This document shows positions 1 through 7,125 of a stretch of DNA of 29,643 nucleotides, in pieces (the stretch's first letter is position 1; each line of letters begins with the position of its first letter). The stretch covers positions 12,001-41,643 of the forward strand of contig DHCD01000070.1 of assembly GCA_002398105.1 (NCBI GenBank). Reading direction: 5' to 3'. The translations under genes were made by a program, and so were the position numbers. Below the pieces are notes generated by a model that did not search any database, was not told where the DNA came from, and worked only from the letters and a program-made list of their open reading frames with translations. Origin of the DNA: Syntrophomonas sp. UBA4911 (GTDB taxonomy: Bacteria; Bacillota; Syntrophomonadia; Syntrophomonadales; Syntrophomonadaceae).

Positions 1-932
1 GAAAATCCCGGCAGCAGCAAAGCATTGGTAATATAGCCCACCAGGATACTGACGACTATTAGCGTGACCGCATATATAACTACCGTTCTCTTCCCGATAA
101 GTTTGTAAATACTTATTAATTCCGGCAGATTGGTGGCTACTCCGGACAAAAGAAAGGTAAGGGCTACTCCCGGCGCTGCTCCGGCTGCAATAATTGCTGC
201 GATAAAAGGGATATGGCCAACTGCGCAGACATACATAACCGCGCCTAAAATCACTACTCCTAATAAAGAAATCACATCAGGATTGCTCAGATAATCCTGG
301 ATAAAGCCTACCGGAATAATTACCAGTAAAATAGCCGCCAATAAGATTCCCACCAGAACATAGCGGCTTACCTGCAGGCCCAGGCTGCGAAATCCCCAAT
401 CCAAGCCGCTATAAATCTTTTGCGACCAGGAATTCTTAACGGTCGTAAAGGCTTTCGGCTCTGCTCCTGCCGGGGTATGGGCCTCATTTTCCTGCAGGGC
501 TGCCGCCATGGGGGATACCAGCTCCTCTTTTCCCCACTTGTTTCCTATAACACCGATAATCATAGGCAGCATGAATCCGGTGATAACATAAATTATTGTC
601 AACTGCGGACCCAGCAGGGCCAAAGCCATTAAAACCGCGGCGGGATTAATAATCGGGGTAGCGACTAAAAATGCCAGGGTAGGGCCTAAATAAGCTCCTG
701 AATAATAAAGACTTAAAGCCAGAGGTACTACCCCGCAACTGCAAATAGGCAACAGCATTCCCGATATGGTGGCCTTCACCAGTGAGGATAATTTGCGATT
801 ACCCAGTGCCTGCTGCAAGAATTCCGGCCGCAATACTATATGTAATAAGCCGCAGAGGATGAAACTTGCCACCAGCCAAAATGAGCTTACATTCAATAAT
901 TGCCAGCAGGATTGCAGAAAATCATTAATCAT
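1..932 (-). CDS. DUF318/ArsP-type permease, C-terminus cut by window edge
   Basis: Translating the minus strand from the ATG at 930-932 gives an open frame to the left edge (about 310 residues, no stop), so the C-terminus lies outside. The protein is almost wholly hydrophobic, with multiple membrane segments and one polar loop near the middle. Near residue 50 it has the motif LPICSCGVVPLALSLYYSG. The CSCG-x-x-P signature is typical of the DUF318/YraQ permease family, which includes ArsP, an exporter of trivalent organoarsenicals. A second conserved-looking stretch, CAVGHIPFIAAIIAAGAAP, falls in the second half. The ATG overlaps the stop of the upstream thioredoxin-like gene as ATGA, which implies translational coupling and joint function. 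The substrate is not shown by the sequence; arsenical or another soft-metal or thiol-reactive compound is an inference from the family and the cysteine-rich partner. There is no ArsR or ArsC gene nearby. Confidence 0.8.
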   Translation of the reverse strand, partial: MINDFLQSCWQLLNVSSFWLVASFILCGLLHIVLRPEFLQQALGNRKLSSLVKATISGMLLPICSCGVVPLALSLYYSGAYLGPTLAFLVATPIINPAAVLMALALLGPQLTIIYVITGFMLPMIIGVIGNKWGKEELVSPMAAALQENEAHTPAGAEPKAFTTVKNSWSQKIYSGLDWGFRSLGLQVSRYVLVGILLAAILLVIIPVGFIQDYLSNPDVISLLGVVILGAVMYVCAVGHIPFIAAIIAAGAAPGVALTFLLSGVATNLPELISIYKLIGKRTVVIYAVTLIVVSILVGYITNALLLPGF

Positions 933-1189
933 TTAGCTTTATCCAGAGCAACATTAATTGCTCCTTCAATTACCCTCCTGCTTAATTCCTCATAACGCTC
1001 ACTTTCATTTATAACTAAGGTTCCGCGGCTTACGGGACCATATTTAGGCAGATAGTCAAAGTCTTTCCCCATGTAGTAAATCTTTAAATCTATCTGCTGC
1101 GGATATTTAGCGGCTAAATCCCGTAAAACTTCACCATAGCCGTCACAGCAAGAACAAGTATTGATAAATTCCACTTTGACCTTTTCCAC
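929..1189 (-). CDS. Small thioredoxin-fold redox protein (CxCC)
   Basis: An 86-residue cytoplasmic protein with a beta strand (KVKVEFINT) leading directly into Cys12-Ser-Cys14-Cys15, a helix, then a second beta-alpha-beta unit with SRGTLVINE. This order is that of small thioredoxin-fold redox-active disulfide proteins. The cis-proline region is not obvious, and the cysteine pattern is CxCC rather than plain CxxC. The start is GTG at 1187-1189, preceded at 8 bases by GGGGAGG. Its stop overlaps the ATG of the permease gene. It may hand electrons to, or bind a soft metal or metalloid for, that permease; this is inferred from coupling only. A TATAAT at 1219-1224 could be the -10 element. Confidence 0.75.
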   Translation of the reverse strand: MEKVKVEFINTCSCCDGYGEVLRDLAAKYPQQIDLKIYYMGKDFDYLPKYGPVSRGTLVINESERYEELSRRVIEGAINVALDKAK

Positions 1190-1218
1190 TTTCCAGTCCT
1201 CCCCTTACCGTCTTTTTT

Positions 1219-1224
1219 ATTATA
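1219..1224 (-). promoter_or_regulatory. Possible -10 box for the thioredoxin-like/permease pair
   Basis: On the minus strand TATAAT occurs 30 bases upstream of the GTG start at 1189. A good -35 is not seen at 16 to 18 bases, so this is a partial match. Confidence 0.35.
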
Positions 1225-1316
1225 CTTTGCATATCTTACGTTTATGCTTCATAAAAAGTATATCCGAACCTCCTAAGAACCACAATACTATTTTGCAACA
1301 GTATCAAGACAACATG

Positions 1317-1363
1317 ATGGGTGCCATATAGGGAAACAATAAGTTTCCCGGCATAACACCCAT
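1317..1363. other. Nested double inverted repeat (RNA hairpin)
   Basis: Outer arms ATGGGTG (1317-1323) and CACCCAT (1357-1363) enclose inner arms GGGAAAC (1331-1337) and GTTTCCC (1343-1349) around the loop AATAA. TGCC and GGCA next to the outer arms could extend the outer stem with a bulge. It lies between the molybdoenzyme stop and the redox/permease pair. On neither strand is it followed by a T-run, so it is not a standard terminator. Either the 3' end of the molybdoenzyme transcript or a leader element of the redox/permease transcript is possible. Confidence 0.5.
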
Positions 1364-1407
1364 AACGTTGTATTATTACATTATTTTAATTACTGTATAT
1401 CGGCATG

Positions 1408-3474
1408 TTATTTCTTTCGTATGTTTATCCTTATCGCCCGGCAAGCCGGAAAGCCGGTGACCGGGTCCAGTAGCCGGTCATCGCTTAAGATATTGACATT
1501 AGCCTCCCTCCAACCGTGCAGTAGATAGACTACCTGCCCGGAAAGTTCCTCGGTAAATTTTAATCGTACCGCTACTCTGCCTTGAGACGATTCCAGAAAA
1601 ACCTGGTCCCCATCGTTCAAACCCATGGCAGCCGCCGTAGAAGGATTAATCTCCAGCCAAGGTGCGGGCGACAGCCGGCGCAAGGATGGAATATTACGAT
1701 AACGTGAATGCAGAAAAGCCATGGACCGGGCGCCGCTGCTGAGCAACAGAGGGTAATCTTCATCAGGATAGCTGTTCTGGTTTTCTTCGTTTTCGTCATA
1801 AGCCGGCAGCGGGGAATAACCATAGGCCTCCAATTCCTCACTGTAGATCTCTACCTTGCCCGAGGGAGTAGCAAAGCCCTGTTTTTCATATTTTTTCTCC
1901 TGCCAGTGGTCATAAACCACCCCCTCCGGATACTGCCTTAAGCGGGAAAGGCTTAATCCCAAGGCTTTTAATCTGAAGTCCAGGGCTTTTTCCTCGCTCT
2001 CCCAAGGGAAATATTCCTTATACCCCATCTCTTCCGCTAATTGCTTCCATAAATCCCAGTTGGTAAGACAGGCTCTGTTCCCCACTATCTTACCGGCCGC
2101 TCCGACCCGGTTCTCACCGGGAAAACAGGAGTTTTCCCATATTTCCGTCTCGGCCAGAAACAATGCTGCCGGCAAAACCATGTCAGCTTTAAGTGCAGTT
2201 TCAGTCATGAAATTATCTATTACCACCAGCAGTTCCAGTTTAGAAAATGCTTCCTTGATTTTACCGACATTAGGCCAGGTAAGGAGAGGATTACTGCCTG
2301 CAATCACCACCGCCTTGATCGGATAGGGGTGTTCACTCAGAATGGCTTCGGCCAGCAAATTGGCCTGGGCCTGGCCGCTATGCTTGAAAAACAGGGGATA
2401 TTCCTCCTGCCCTACAGCTTTTTTAAGGACCGGCACTTTTTCTTTCAAGGCCAAAGAGGTTAAAGGCAAATGGCGGGTTGCCATGGCGCCTCCCCGTATA
2501 TCCAGATTACCGCATATAGCCTGGATAATCGTGATGGCACGCAAAGCCTGGAAACCTTCAATGTTAAGTTCAACCGCATTCCCGGGGGTAATACAGGCCG
2601 GGGTGCTGCGGGCGTAAATGCGGGCTGCCTGCCGGACAGCATCAGCCTTGACTCCGGTAAGCTGCTCCGCTTTTTCCGGACTCCATTTATCTACGGCTGC
2701 CGCCAGTTCCACAAAGCCCTTGGTCCACCGGGCCACAAAATCCTGATCGTAAAGCTGCTCTTTGATAATCACGTGCAAAAGACCCAGAGCCAAAGCCAGA
2801 TCACTCCCAGGTCTCAACTGCAGGTGCAGATCGGCCTGACGGGCTAACCCATGCGCCCGGGGGTCTATTACCATTAACTTCGCCCCTTTCAGCCTGGCTT
2901 GCTTTATTAATTGCATGGCTTCCGGGGATGATTGCCGGGGGTTACGTCCCCACAAGACGATAAGGCCGGCGCTCATGAAATCCGGCTGAGGATGAAAACC
3001 ACAGGTCATCCGGCTGGCCATTACCCGGGATTGGTGGCAGTGGCTCTCTGAGGTGGAAAAATTAGGAGTACCAAAGACATGGCAAAATCTCTCCACATAG
3101 GAGGTAAACTGCTTGCCTACTCCCGCCTGCCCCACATGAACGGCTACCGCCTCGGCGCCATACTGTTTTTTTATAGCCTGCAGCCTGTCAGCCCATATGC
3201 CTATGGCTTCGGCCCAGCTCAGCTGTTTCCAATCCCCCTCGGTAGTTTTCTGCAGGGGCACTTGCAGCCGTTCTTTGGAGTTATATATCTCGGCAATGGC
3301 TTGTCCTTTAGGGCAGATGTATCCCGGGCTGAGAGGATGATCTGCCCGGCCTTCCACTTTAGCCGGTACGCCATTGGCAAAAGTTACATTAATACCGCAA
3401 TGGCTGCCGCATAGCATGCATACAGCCGGTATTACCGATACCGGATTGGAGCAACAGCTTGGTCTACTGTTCAT
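1408..3474 (-). CDS. Molybdopterin-dependent oxidoreductase (DMSO reductase superfamily)
   Basis: This 688-residue protein begins with a 4Fe-4S motif Cys19-x2-Cys22-x3-Cys26-x27-Cys54 (VCMLCGSHCG and YICPKG), as in the MopB family. It continues through the molybdopterin domains to a C-terminal dinucleotide-binding domain. Cys146 in SESHCHQSR sits where the molybdenum-ligating residue falls in this superfamily. No twin-arginine signal is visible, so the enzyme is predicted to be cytoplasmic. No iron-sulfur or membrane-anchor subunit gene is adjacent, so it is an orphan catalytic subunit. Related proteins include formate dehydrogenases, thiosulfate/polysulfide reductases and the non-redox enzyme acetylene hydratase. 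The sequence alone does not fix the substrate. The start is ATG, with GGGGG 8 bases before it. Confidence 0.85.
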   Translation of the reverse strand: MNSRPSCCSNPVSVIPAVCMLCGSHCGINVTFANGVPAKVEGRADHPLSPGYICPKGQAIAEIYNSKERLQVPLQKTTEGDWKQLSWAEAIGIWADRLQAIKKQYGAEAVAVHVGQAGVGKQFTSYVERFCHVFGTPNFSTSESHCHQSRVMASRMTCGFHPQPDFMSAGLIVLWGRNPRQSSPEAMQLIKQARLKGAKLMVIDPRAHGLARQADLHLQLRPGSDLALALGLLHVIIKEQLYDQDFVARWTKGFVELAAAVDKWSPEKAEQLTGVKADAVRQAARIYARSTPACITPGNAVELNIEGFQALRAITIIQAICGNLDIRGGAMATRHLPLTSLALKEKVPVLKKAVGQEEYPLFFKHSGQAQANLLAEAILSEHPYPIKAVVIAGSNPLLTWPNVGKIKEAFSKLELLVVIDNFMTETALKADMVLPAALFLAETEIWENSCFPGENRVGAAGKIVGNRACLTNWDLWKQLAEEMGYKEYFPWESEEKALDFRLKALGLSLSRLRQYPEGVVYDHWQEKKYEKQGFATPSGKVEIYSEELEAYGYSPLPAYDENEENQNSYPDEDYPLLLSSGARSMAFLHSRYRNIPSLRRLSPAPWLEINPSTAAAMGLNDGDQVFLESSQGRVAVRLKFTEELSGQVVYLLHGWREANVNILSDDRLLDPVTGFPACRAIRINIRKK

Positions 3475-3546
3475 CTATTCTACCCCCAATATCAAAGTAT
3501 AATCACCTTTACTTATAATAAGTATTCCATTTTATAAGTCATTAGT

Positions 3547-3583
3547 CAAAAAAAAAGACTGCTGTAAATTTTCAGCAGTCTTT
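3547..3583 (-). terminator. Intrinsic terminator of glnS
   Basis: A perfect 11-bp stem, AAAGACTGCTG (3554-3564) with CAGCAGTCTTT (3573-3583) around an 8-base loop, begins 23 bases past the glnS stop. On the minus strand it is followed by a run of nine T. Confidence 0.9.
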
Positions 3584-3605
3584 ACGGACAAAGGCTAGTT
3601 TCCTT

Positions 3606-5336
3606 TTATTTCTTTTGCATTCGCGCCCAGCTGTCTTTCAAAGAGACGATACGGTTAAATACCAGTTTTTCAGCGGTGGAATCCGGATCAACGCAGAAAT
3701 AACCCTGGCGCATGAACTGATAGCGGCTTCCTTCCGCCGCTCCGGCAAGGGTAGGTTCCAGCATGCAATTCCCCAGTATTTCCAGGGACCGGGGGTTAAT
3801 CTTACGGATGAAGTTCACCTCTTCATCCTCTTCCGGATTCTCATCCAGAAAAAGGTAGTCATACAGTCTGACTTCAGCCGGCAGGGCATGAGGTGCCGAT
3901 ACCCAGTGCGAGGTGCCTTTGACCTTGCGCCCCGCCGTAGTTCCGCCGCTTTTAGAGTCAGGGTCATAGCTGCAGCGCAGTTCTACAATCTCCCTTTTTT
4001 CATTCTTGACCACCTGTTCGCACTTGATGATATAAGCGCTCTTTAAGCGGATTTCACCGCCCGGAACCAGGCGGAAGAATTTTTTAGGCGGGTTTTCCAT
4101 AAAATCTTCCTGTTCAATATATATCTCGCGGGAAAATGGTATTTTCCTGCTTCCGGCTTGCTGGTCCTCGGGATTATTTTCAGCTTCCAGCCATTCCACC
4201 TGGCCTTCCGGATAATTATCTATAATAAGCTTTAATGGCTGCAAGACCGCCATAATCCGGGGAGCTTTCAGGTTTAATTCTTCGCGGATGCAATGCTCCA
4301 GAAGAGCTATGTCCACCATGCTATCCCGCTTGGCCACCCCGATGCGTTCACAGAAATCTCTGATCGCTGCCGGAGTATAACCCCGTCGGCGCAGCCCTGA
4401 TATGGTAGGCATGCGAGGGTCGTCCCAGCCTCTCACATATCCTTCCTCTACCAGTTGCCTTAGTTTGCGCTTGCTCATTACGGTATGACTAAGGTTCAAG
4501 CGGGCAAACTCAATCTGCTGGGGACGTCCGTGAGCTGCGACATCGTAGTCAACATTGTCAATGGCCCAGTCGTAAAGGGGACGGTGATCGGCAAATTCCA
4601 GAGTACATATGGAATGGGTGATGCTTTCCAACGCATCGGAAAGGGGATGGGCATAATCATACATGGGATATATGCACCATTTGTCACCGGTACGGTGGTG
4701 GGTAGCCCTCAAGATACGGTACAATACCGGGTCGCGCATATTAAGATTGGGTGACGCCATGTCTATTTTGGCCCTTAAAACCCGGGAGCCATCCTCAAAC
4801 TCCCCCCTCCGCATACGCTCGAATAAATCCAGGTTTTCCTCCGCCGAACGATTGCGATAAGGGCTTTCTTTCCCCGGCTGAATCAGGGTACCGCGGTAGT
4901 CTTTTATCTCCTGAGCAGAAAGGTCGCATACATAAGCCTTCCCCGCCTTTATCAACTGAACCGCAAAGTTATACAGCTGCTCAAAGTAATCTGAGGCGAA
5001 AAACATTCGCTCTTCCCAGTCAAATCCCAGCCAGCGGACATCGGTTTTAATGGATTCAACATATTCCACTTCTTCCTTACTGGGATTGGTATCATCAAAA
5101 CGAAGATTGGTTATCCCGCCATTGGCGGCCGCCAGGCCGAAATTGAGGCAAATGGACTTGGCATGGCCGATATGCAGATAACCGTTAGGTTCGGGCGGAA
5201 AACGGGTATGAACGCGCCCGCCGTTCTTGCCCGTACGCAAATCCTCGCTGATAATACTTTGGATAAAGTTTCCCGTAGACGGGCTTTTCCCATTTTCATC
5301 CGCTTCCCGATTTACCTTTTCCAGTTCCGGTTCCAT
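3606..5336 (-). CDS. glnS: Glutaminyl-tRNA synthetase
   Basis: GlnRS (576 residues) charges tRNA-Gln with glutamine in the cytoplasm. Class I signatures are visible: PPEPNGYLHIGHAKS, with HIGH at residues 55-58, and the KMSKS-type loop VMSKR at 286-290. The stretch LRFDDTNPSKE after the HIGH motif is characteristic of GlnRS/GluRS, and a C-terminal beta-barrel anticodon-binding region fills the last 230 residues. Many Bacillota make Gln-tRNA only through GluRS and the GatCAB amidotransferase, so possession of GlnRS is a mild phylogenetic marker. The start is ATG with AAGGAGG nine bases ahead. It is a single-gene transcript: a terminator follows, and the upstream neighbour is divergent. No T-box element was recognised in its leader. 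Confidence 0.97.
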   Translation of the reverse strand: MEPELEKVNREADENGKSPSTGNFIQSIISEDLRTGKNGGRVHTRFPPEPNGYLHIGHAKSICLNFGLAAANGGITNLRFDDTNPSKEEVEYVESIKTDVRWLGFDWEERMFFASDYFEQLYNFAVQLIKAGKAYVCDLSAQEIKDYRGTLIQPGKESPYRNRSAEENLDLFERMRRGEFEDGSRVLRAKIDMASPNLNMRDPVLYRILRATHHRTGDKWCIYPMYDYAHPLSDALESITHSICTLEFADHRPLYDWAIDNVDYDVAAHGRPQQIEFARLNLSHTVMSKRKLRQLVEEGYVRGWDDPRMPTISGLRRRGYTPAAIRDFCERIGVAKRDSMVDIALLEHCIREELNLKAPRIMAVLQPLKLIIDNYPEGQVEWLEAENNPEDQQAGSRKIPFSREIYIEQEDFMENPPKKFFRLVPGGEIRLKSAYIIKCEQVVKNEKREIVELRCSYDPDSKSGGTTAGRKVKGTSHWVSAPHALPAEVRLYDYLFLDENPEEDEEVNFIRKINPRSLEILGNCMLEPTLAGAAEGSRYQFMRQGYFCVDPDSTAEKLVFNRIVSLKDSWARMQKK

Positions 5337-5641
5337 TATCTATATCCTCCTTTTAGCCAAGTGCCATCACATTATTATATTATATCCTTTATACAATAGG
5401 GTTTAAGCAGGATACTGTCGATCAACACCATTATTTTTCTTTACTCCGGATCAAGCCGATCCGGGTTTTCCCGTTTCAGAACTTAATTGTTCCACCGGTA
5501 ATGCCGGATATTTAATAATTATAGCGCAAACCAGGACAATTTTTTAGAGCCTTAATAATTTCCGGGATACAAATCCAGCCGGTATAATTCATCCAGCCCG
5601 GACCCATATTACTTAATAAAACTATGACAGGAGGTCTCTGG
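5337..5641. other. Divergent intergenic region between glnS and the VanX-like gene
   Basis: This 305-base gap holds the start regions of two divergent genes. Towards glnS there are overlapping TATAAT boxes at 5374-5384 (minus) without a convincing -35. Towards the dipeptidase there is TATAAT at 5583-5588 (plus), also with a weak -35. At 5446-5473 two inverted repeats share bases: CCGGATC/GATCCGG (5446-5464) and CGGG/CCCG (5462-5473), so only one hairpin can form at a time. I looked for the T-box consensus on the minus strand and found only GGTGGAAC without the flanking AGG...CCGCG bases. No small ORF with a convincing ribosome binding site was seen. Confidence 0.4.
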
Positions 5642-6325
5642 GTGCAAGCAGGAAATAAGCGTCAAAGATCCCGGCCCTGCCAATCCATCATTATTGTTAT
5701 ATTGTTTATAGCCGCTCTATCTCTTGCTCTATACTTCTTGCCATCTAAAGAGAGGGTGGTGCGCAATACCTATCTTAAAGCCACCGCCCAGGATATGGTC
5801 GCTTTGGATGAGTATATCCCCGGAATTATAGTGGACCTGCGCTACGCTACGGCTAATAATTTCACCGGGGCCAAAATTTATGACGATAATACAGCTTACC
5901 TCAGGAGAGGAACCGCAGAAAAGCTGAAGGCGGCTCAAGCCGATTTTGCTGCCGGCGGATATACCATAAAGGTTTGGGATGCTTACCGCCCTCCCGCCGC
6001 TCAGTTTAAGTTGTGGGAGAAGTACCCTGATACCCGTTTCGTAATCAATCCTCATCAGGGTTTTTCTTATCATTCCCGGGGAGTAGCGGTTGATGTTACT
6101 CTGGTAAATAAAGAGGGCCAGGAACTCCCTATGCCGACCGGATTTGATGATTTTACCGCCAAGGCCGACCGGGATTTCAGCGATGTCAGTCAGGAATCTG
6201 CCCATAATGCCCTTTTACTGGAACAGGTTATGAAAAAGAACGGTTTTGACAGTATTTATTATGAGTGGTGGCATTTTATAGACAGCGATAAAAAAAATTA
6301 TCCGGTTTGGGAAGATAAAGAGTGA
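5642..6325 (+). CDS. D-Ala-D-Ala dipeptidase, VanX/DdpX type, membrane-anchored
   Basis: A 227-residue peptidase M15D-type protein. One N-terminal hydrophobic segment (residues 15-33) predicts a signal anchor with the catalytic domain outside. Zinc and active-site residues known from VanX are present: SxHxxGxAxD as SYHSRGVAVD with His144 and Asp151, EWWH with Glu208 and His211, and the arginine of DAYRPP (116). The expected reaction is hydrolysis of D-Ala-D-Ala or related dipeptides. The chosen start is GTG at 5642, because AGGAGG at 5629-5634 lies seven bases before it. The upstream in-frame ATG at 5624 would place that ribosome binding site inside the gene. No vanH, vanA or vanRS is present, so a role in cell-wall dipeptide turnover is more likely than glycopeptide resistance. 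It is one of only two plus-strand genes. Confidence 0.88.
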   Translation: MQAGNKRQRSRPCQSIIIVILFIAALSLALYFLPSKERVVRNTYLKATAQDMVALDEYIPGIIVDLRYATANNFTGAKIYDDNTAYLRRGTAEKLKAAQADFAAGGYTIKVWDAYRPPAAQFKLWEKYPDTRFVINPHQGFSYHSRGVAVDVTLVNKEGQELPMPTGFDDFTAKADRDFSDVSQESAHNALLLEQVMKKNGFDSIYYEWWHFIDSDKKNYPVWEDKE

Positions 6326-6333
6326 CTAATTTT

Positions 6334-6377
6334 ATACCGGTCTTTACTGCCATTCATCTTCTGGTATTTTATTTTTT
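6334..6377 (+). terminator. Probable terminator of the VanX-like gene
   Basis: ATACCGG (6334-6340) can pair with CTGGTAT (6361-6367, one G-T pair) across a 20-base loop. TTTTATTTTTT follows on the plus strand. It overlaps the end of the convergent DedA gene. Confidence 0.45.
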
Positions 6378-6980
6378 CCCGGCTTTCTTTTTAAGCAGGA
6401 AAATAGCCAGAATGATTGCCCCCGCTGTCAACACTATATAGGTTATGGTCGAGTAGGTATTGACAATGTGCAGTATATCTCCCCAGGCATGGCCTAACAA
6501 TGCGCCCGCCCCCACCAAAAGGGTATTCCAGATAAGCGACCCGGCTGCCGTCAATAAAATAAATTGGGATAAATTCATTCCCGCCATACCTGCCGGTATG
6601 GAAATCAAGCTTCTGACTACCGGAACCATACGGCCAAAGAATACGGTTTTATTTTCGTATTTTTTATAAAATCGCGTGGTTCTTTCCATGTCATTCATGG
6701 TCAGTCCTAAGATTGTCCCATATTTTCCGATTATGTTTCTGATAGCCTGGTTATTAAGCTTTTTACCTAATTGATAAAGAATTAGCGCACCTGAGACTGA
6801 GCCCAGGGTAGCCACTAAAATAACTATAATAATGGACATTTCCGTGTAATGGGTCATAAAGCCGCCAAATGAGAGTATAACTTCGGAAGGAATGGGCGGG
6901 AATATATTTTCTAAAACTATCAATAAGAATACGCCTAAATACCCGAATTGCTGCATAATGGAAATAATCCATTCCTGCAT
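6369..6980 (-). CDS. DedA family membrane protein
   Basis: A 203-residue integral membrane protein of the DedA/VTT family, whose members act in lipid scrambling or flipping and in membrane potential homeostasis. Visible family features are the N-terminal re-entrant region with ENIFPPIPSEV, followed by SGALILYQLGKK, and the later motif FFGRMVPVVRSLISIPAGMAGM. These carry the conserved glutamate, Gly-Arg and Arg residues of the family. At least four hydrophobic segments are present, the last ending in a lysine-rich tail. The start was set at the ATG at 6978-6980 because AGGAGG stands five to six bases ahead. The frame is open a further 22 codons upstream but without family similarity. The exact substrate is unknown. 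Confidence 0.88.
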   Translation of the reverse strand: MQEWIISIMQQFGYLGVFLLIVLENIFPPIPSEVILSFGGFMTHYTEMSIIIVILVATLGSVSGALILYQLGKKLNNQAIRNIIGKYGTILGLTMNDMERTTRFYKKYENKTVFFGRMVPVVRSLISIPAGMAGMNLSQFILLTAAGSLIWNTLLVGAGALLGHAWGDILHIVNTYSTITYIVLTAGAIILAIFLLKKKAGKK

Positions 6981-7024
6981 AATAACCTCCTGAATAATTT
7001 GCCATATTAGTTTTCCCAAGCATG

Positions 7025-7053
7025 AAGGGGGATGGTATGAATCCATCCCCCTT
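7025..7053. terminator. Strong GC-rich hairpin between the CoADR fusion and dedA
   Basis: A perfect 11-bp stem (AAGGGGGATGG with CCATCCCCCTT) closes a 7-base loop. It lies 70 bases past the oxidoreductase stop and 45 bases before the dedA start. There is no clear T-run on the minus strand, so it may be a weak or factor-assisted terminator or an mRNA-stabilising structure. Confidence 0.45.
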
Positions 7054-7125
7054 ACAATAGCATAAATAATATCGGTTATGGTATTATTCTGCTCATTTTC
7101 AGCCTAGATATTGATTGATTTTAGC

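Noticed and set aside
1200..1260. 10-codon ORF (ATG at about 1252, minus strand) after AGGAGG upstream of the thioredoxin-like gene
   Set aside because: The ribosome binding site is 15 bases away and the peptide is very short. It may be leader sequence, but there is no support for translation.
5337..5641. T-box riboswitch ahead of glnS
   Set aside because: Only a partial GGTGGAAC match was seen; no specifier stem or terminator/antiterminator pair could be drawn.
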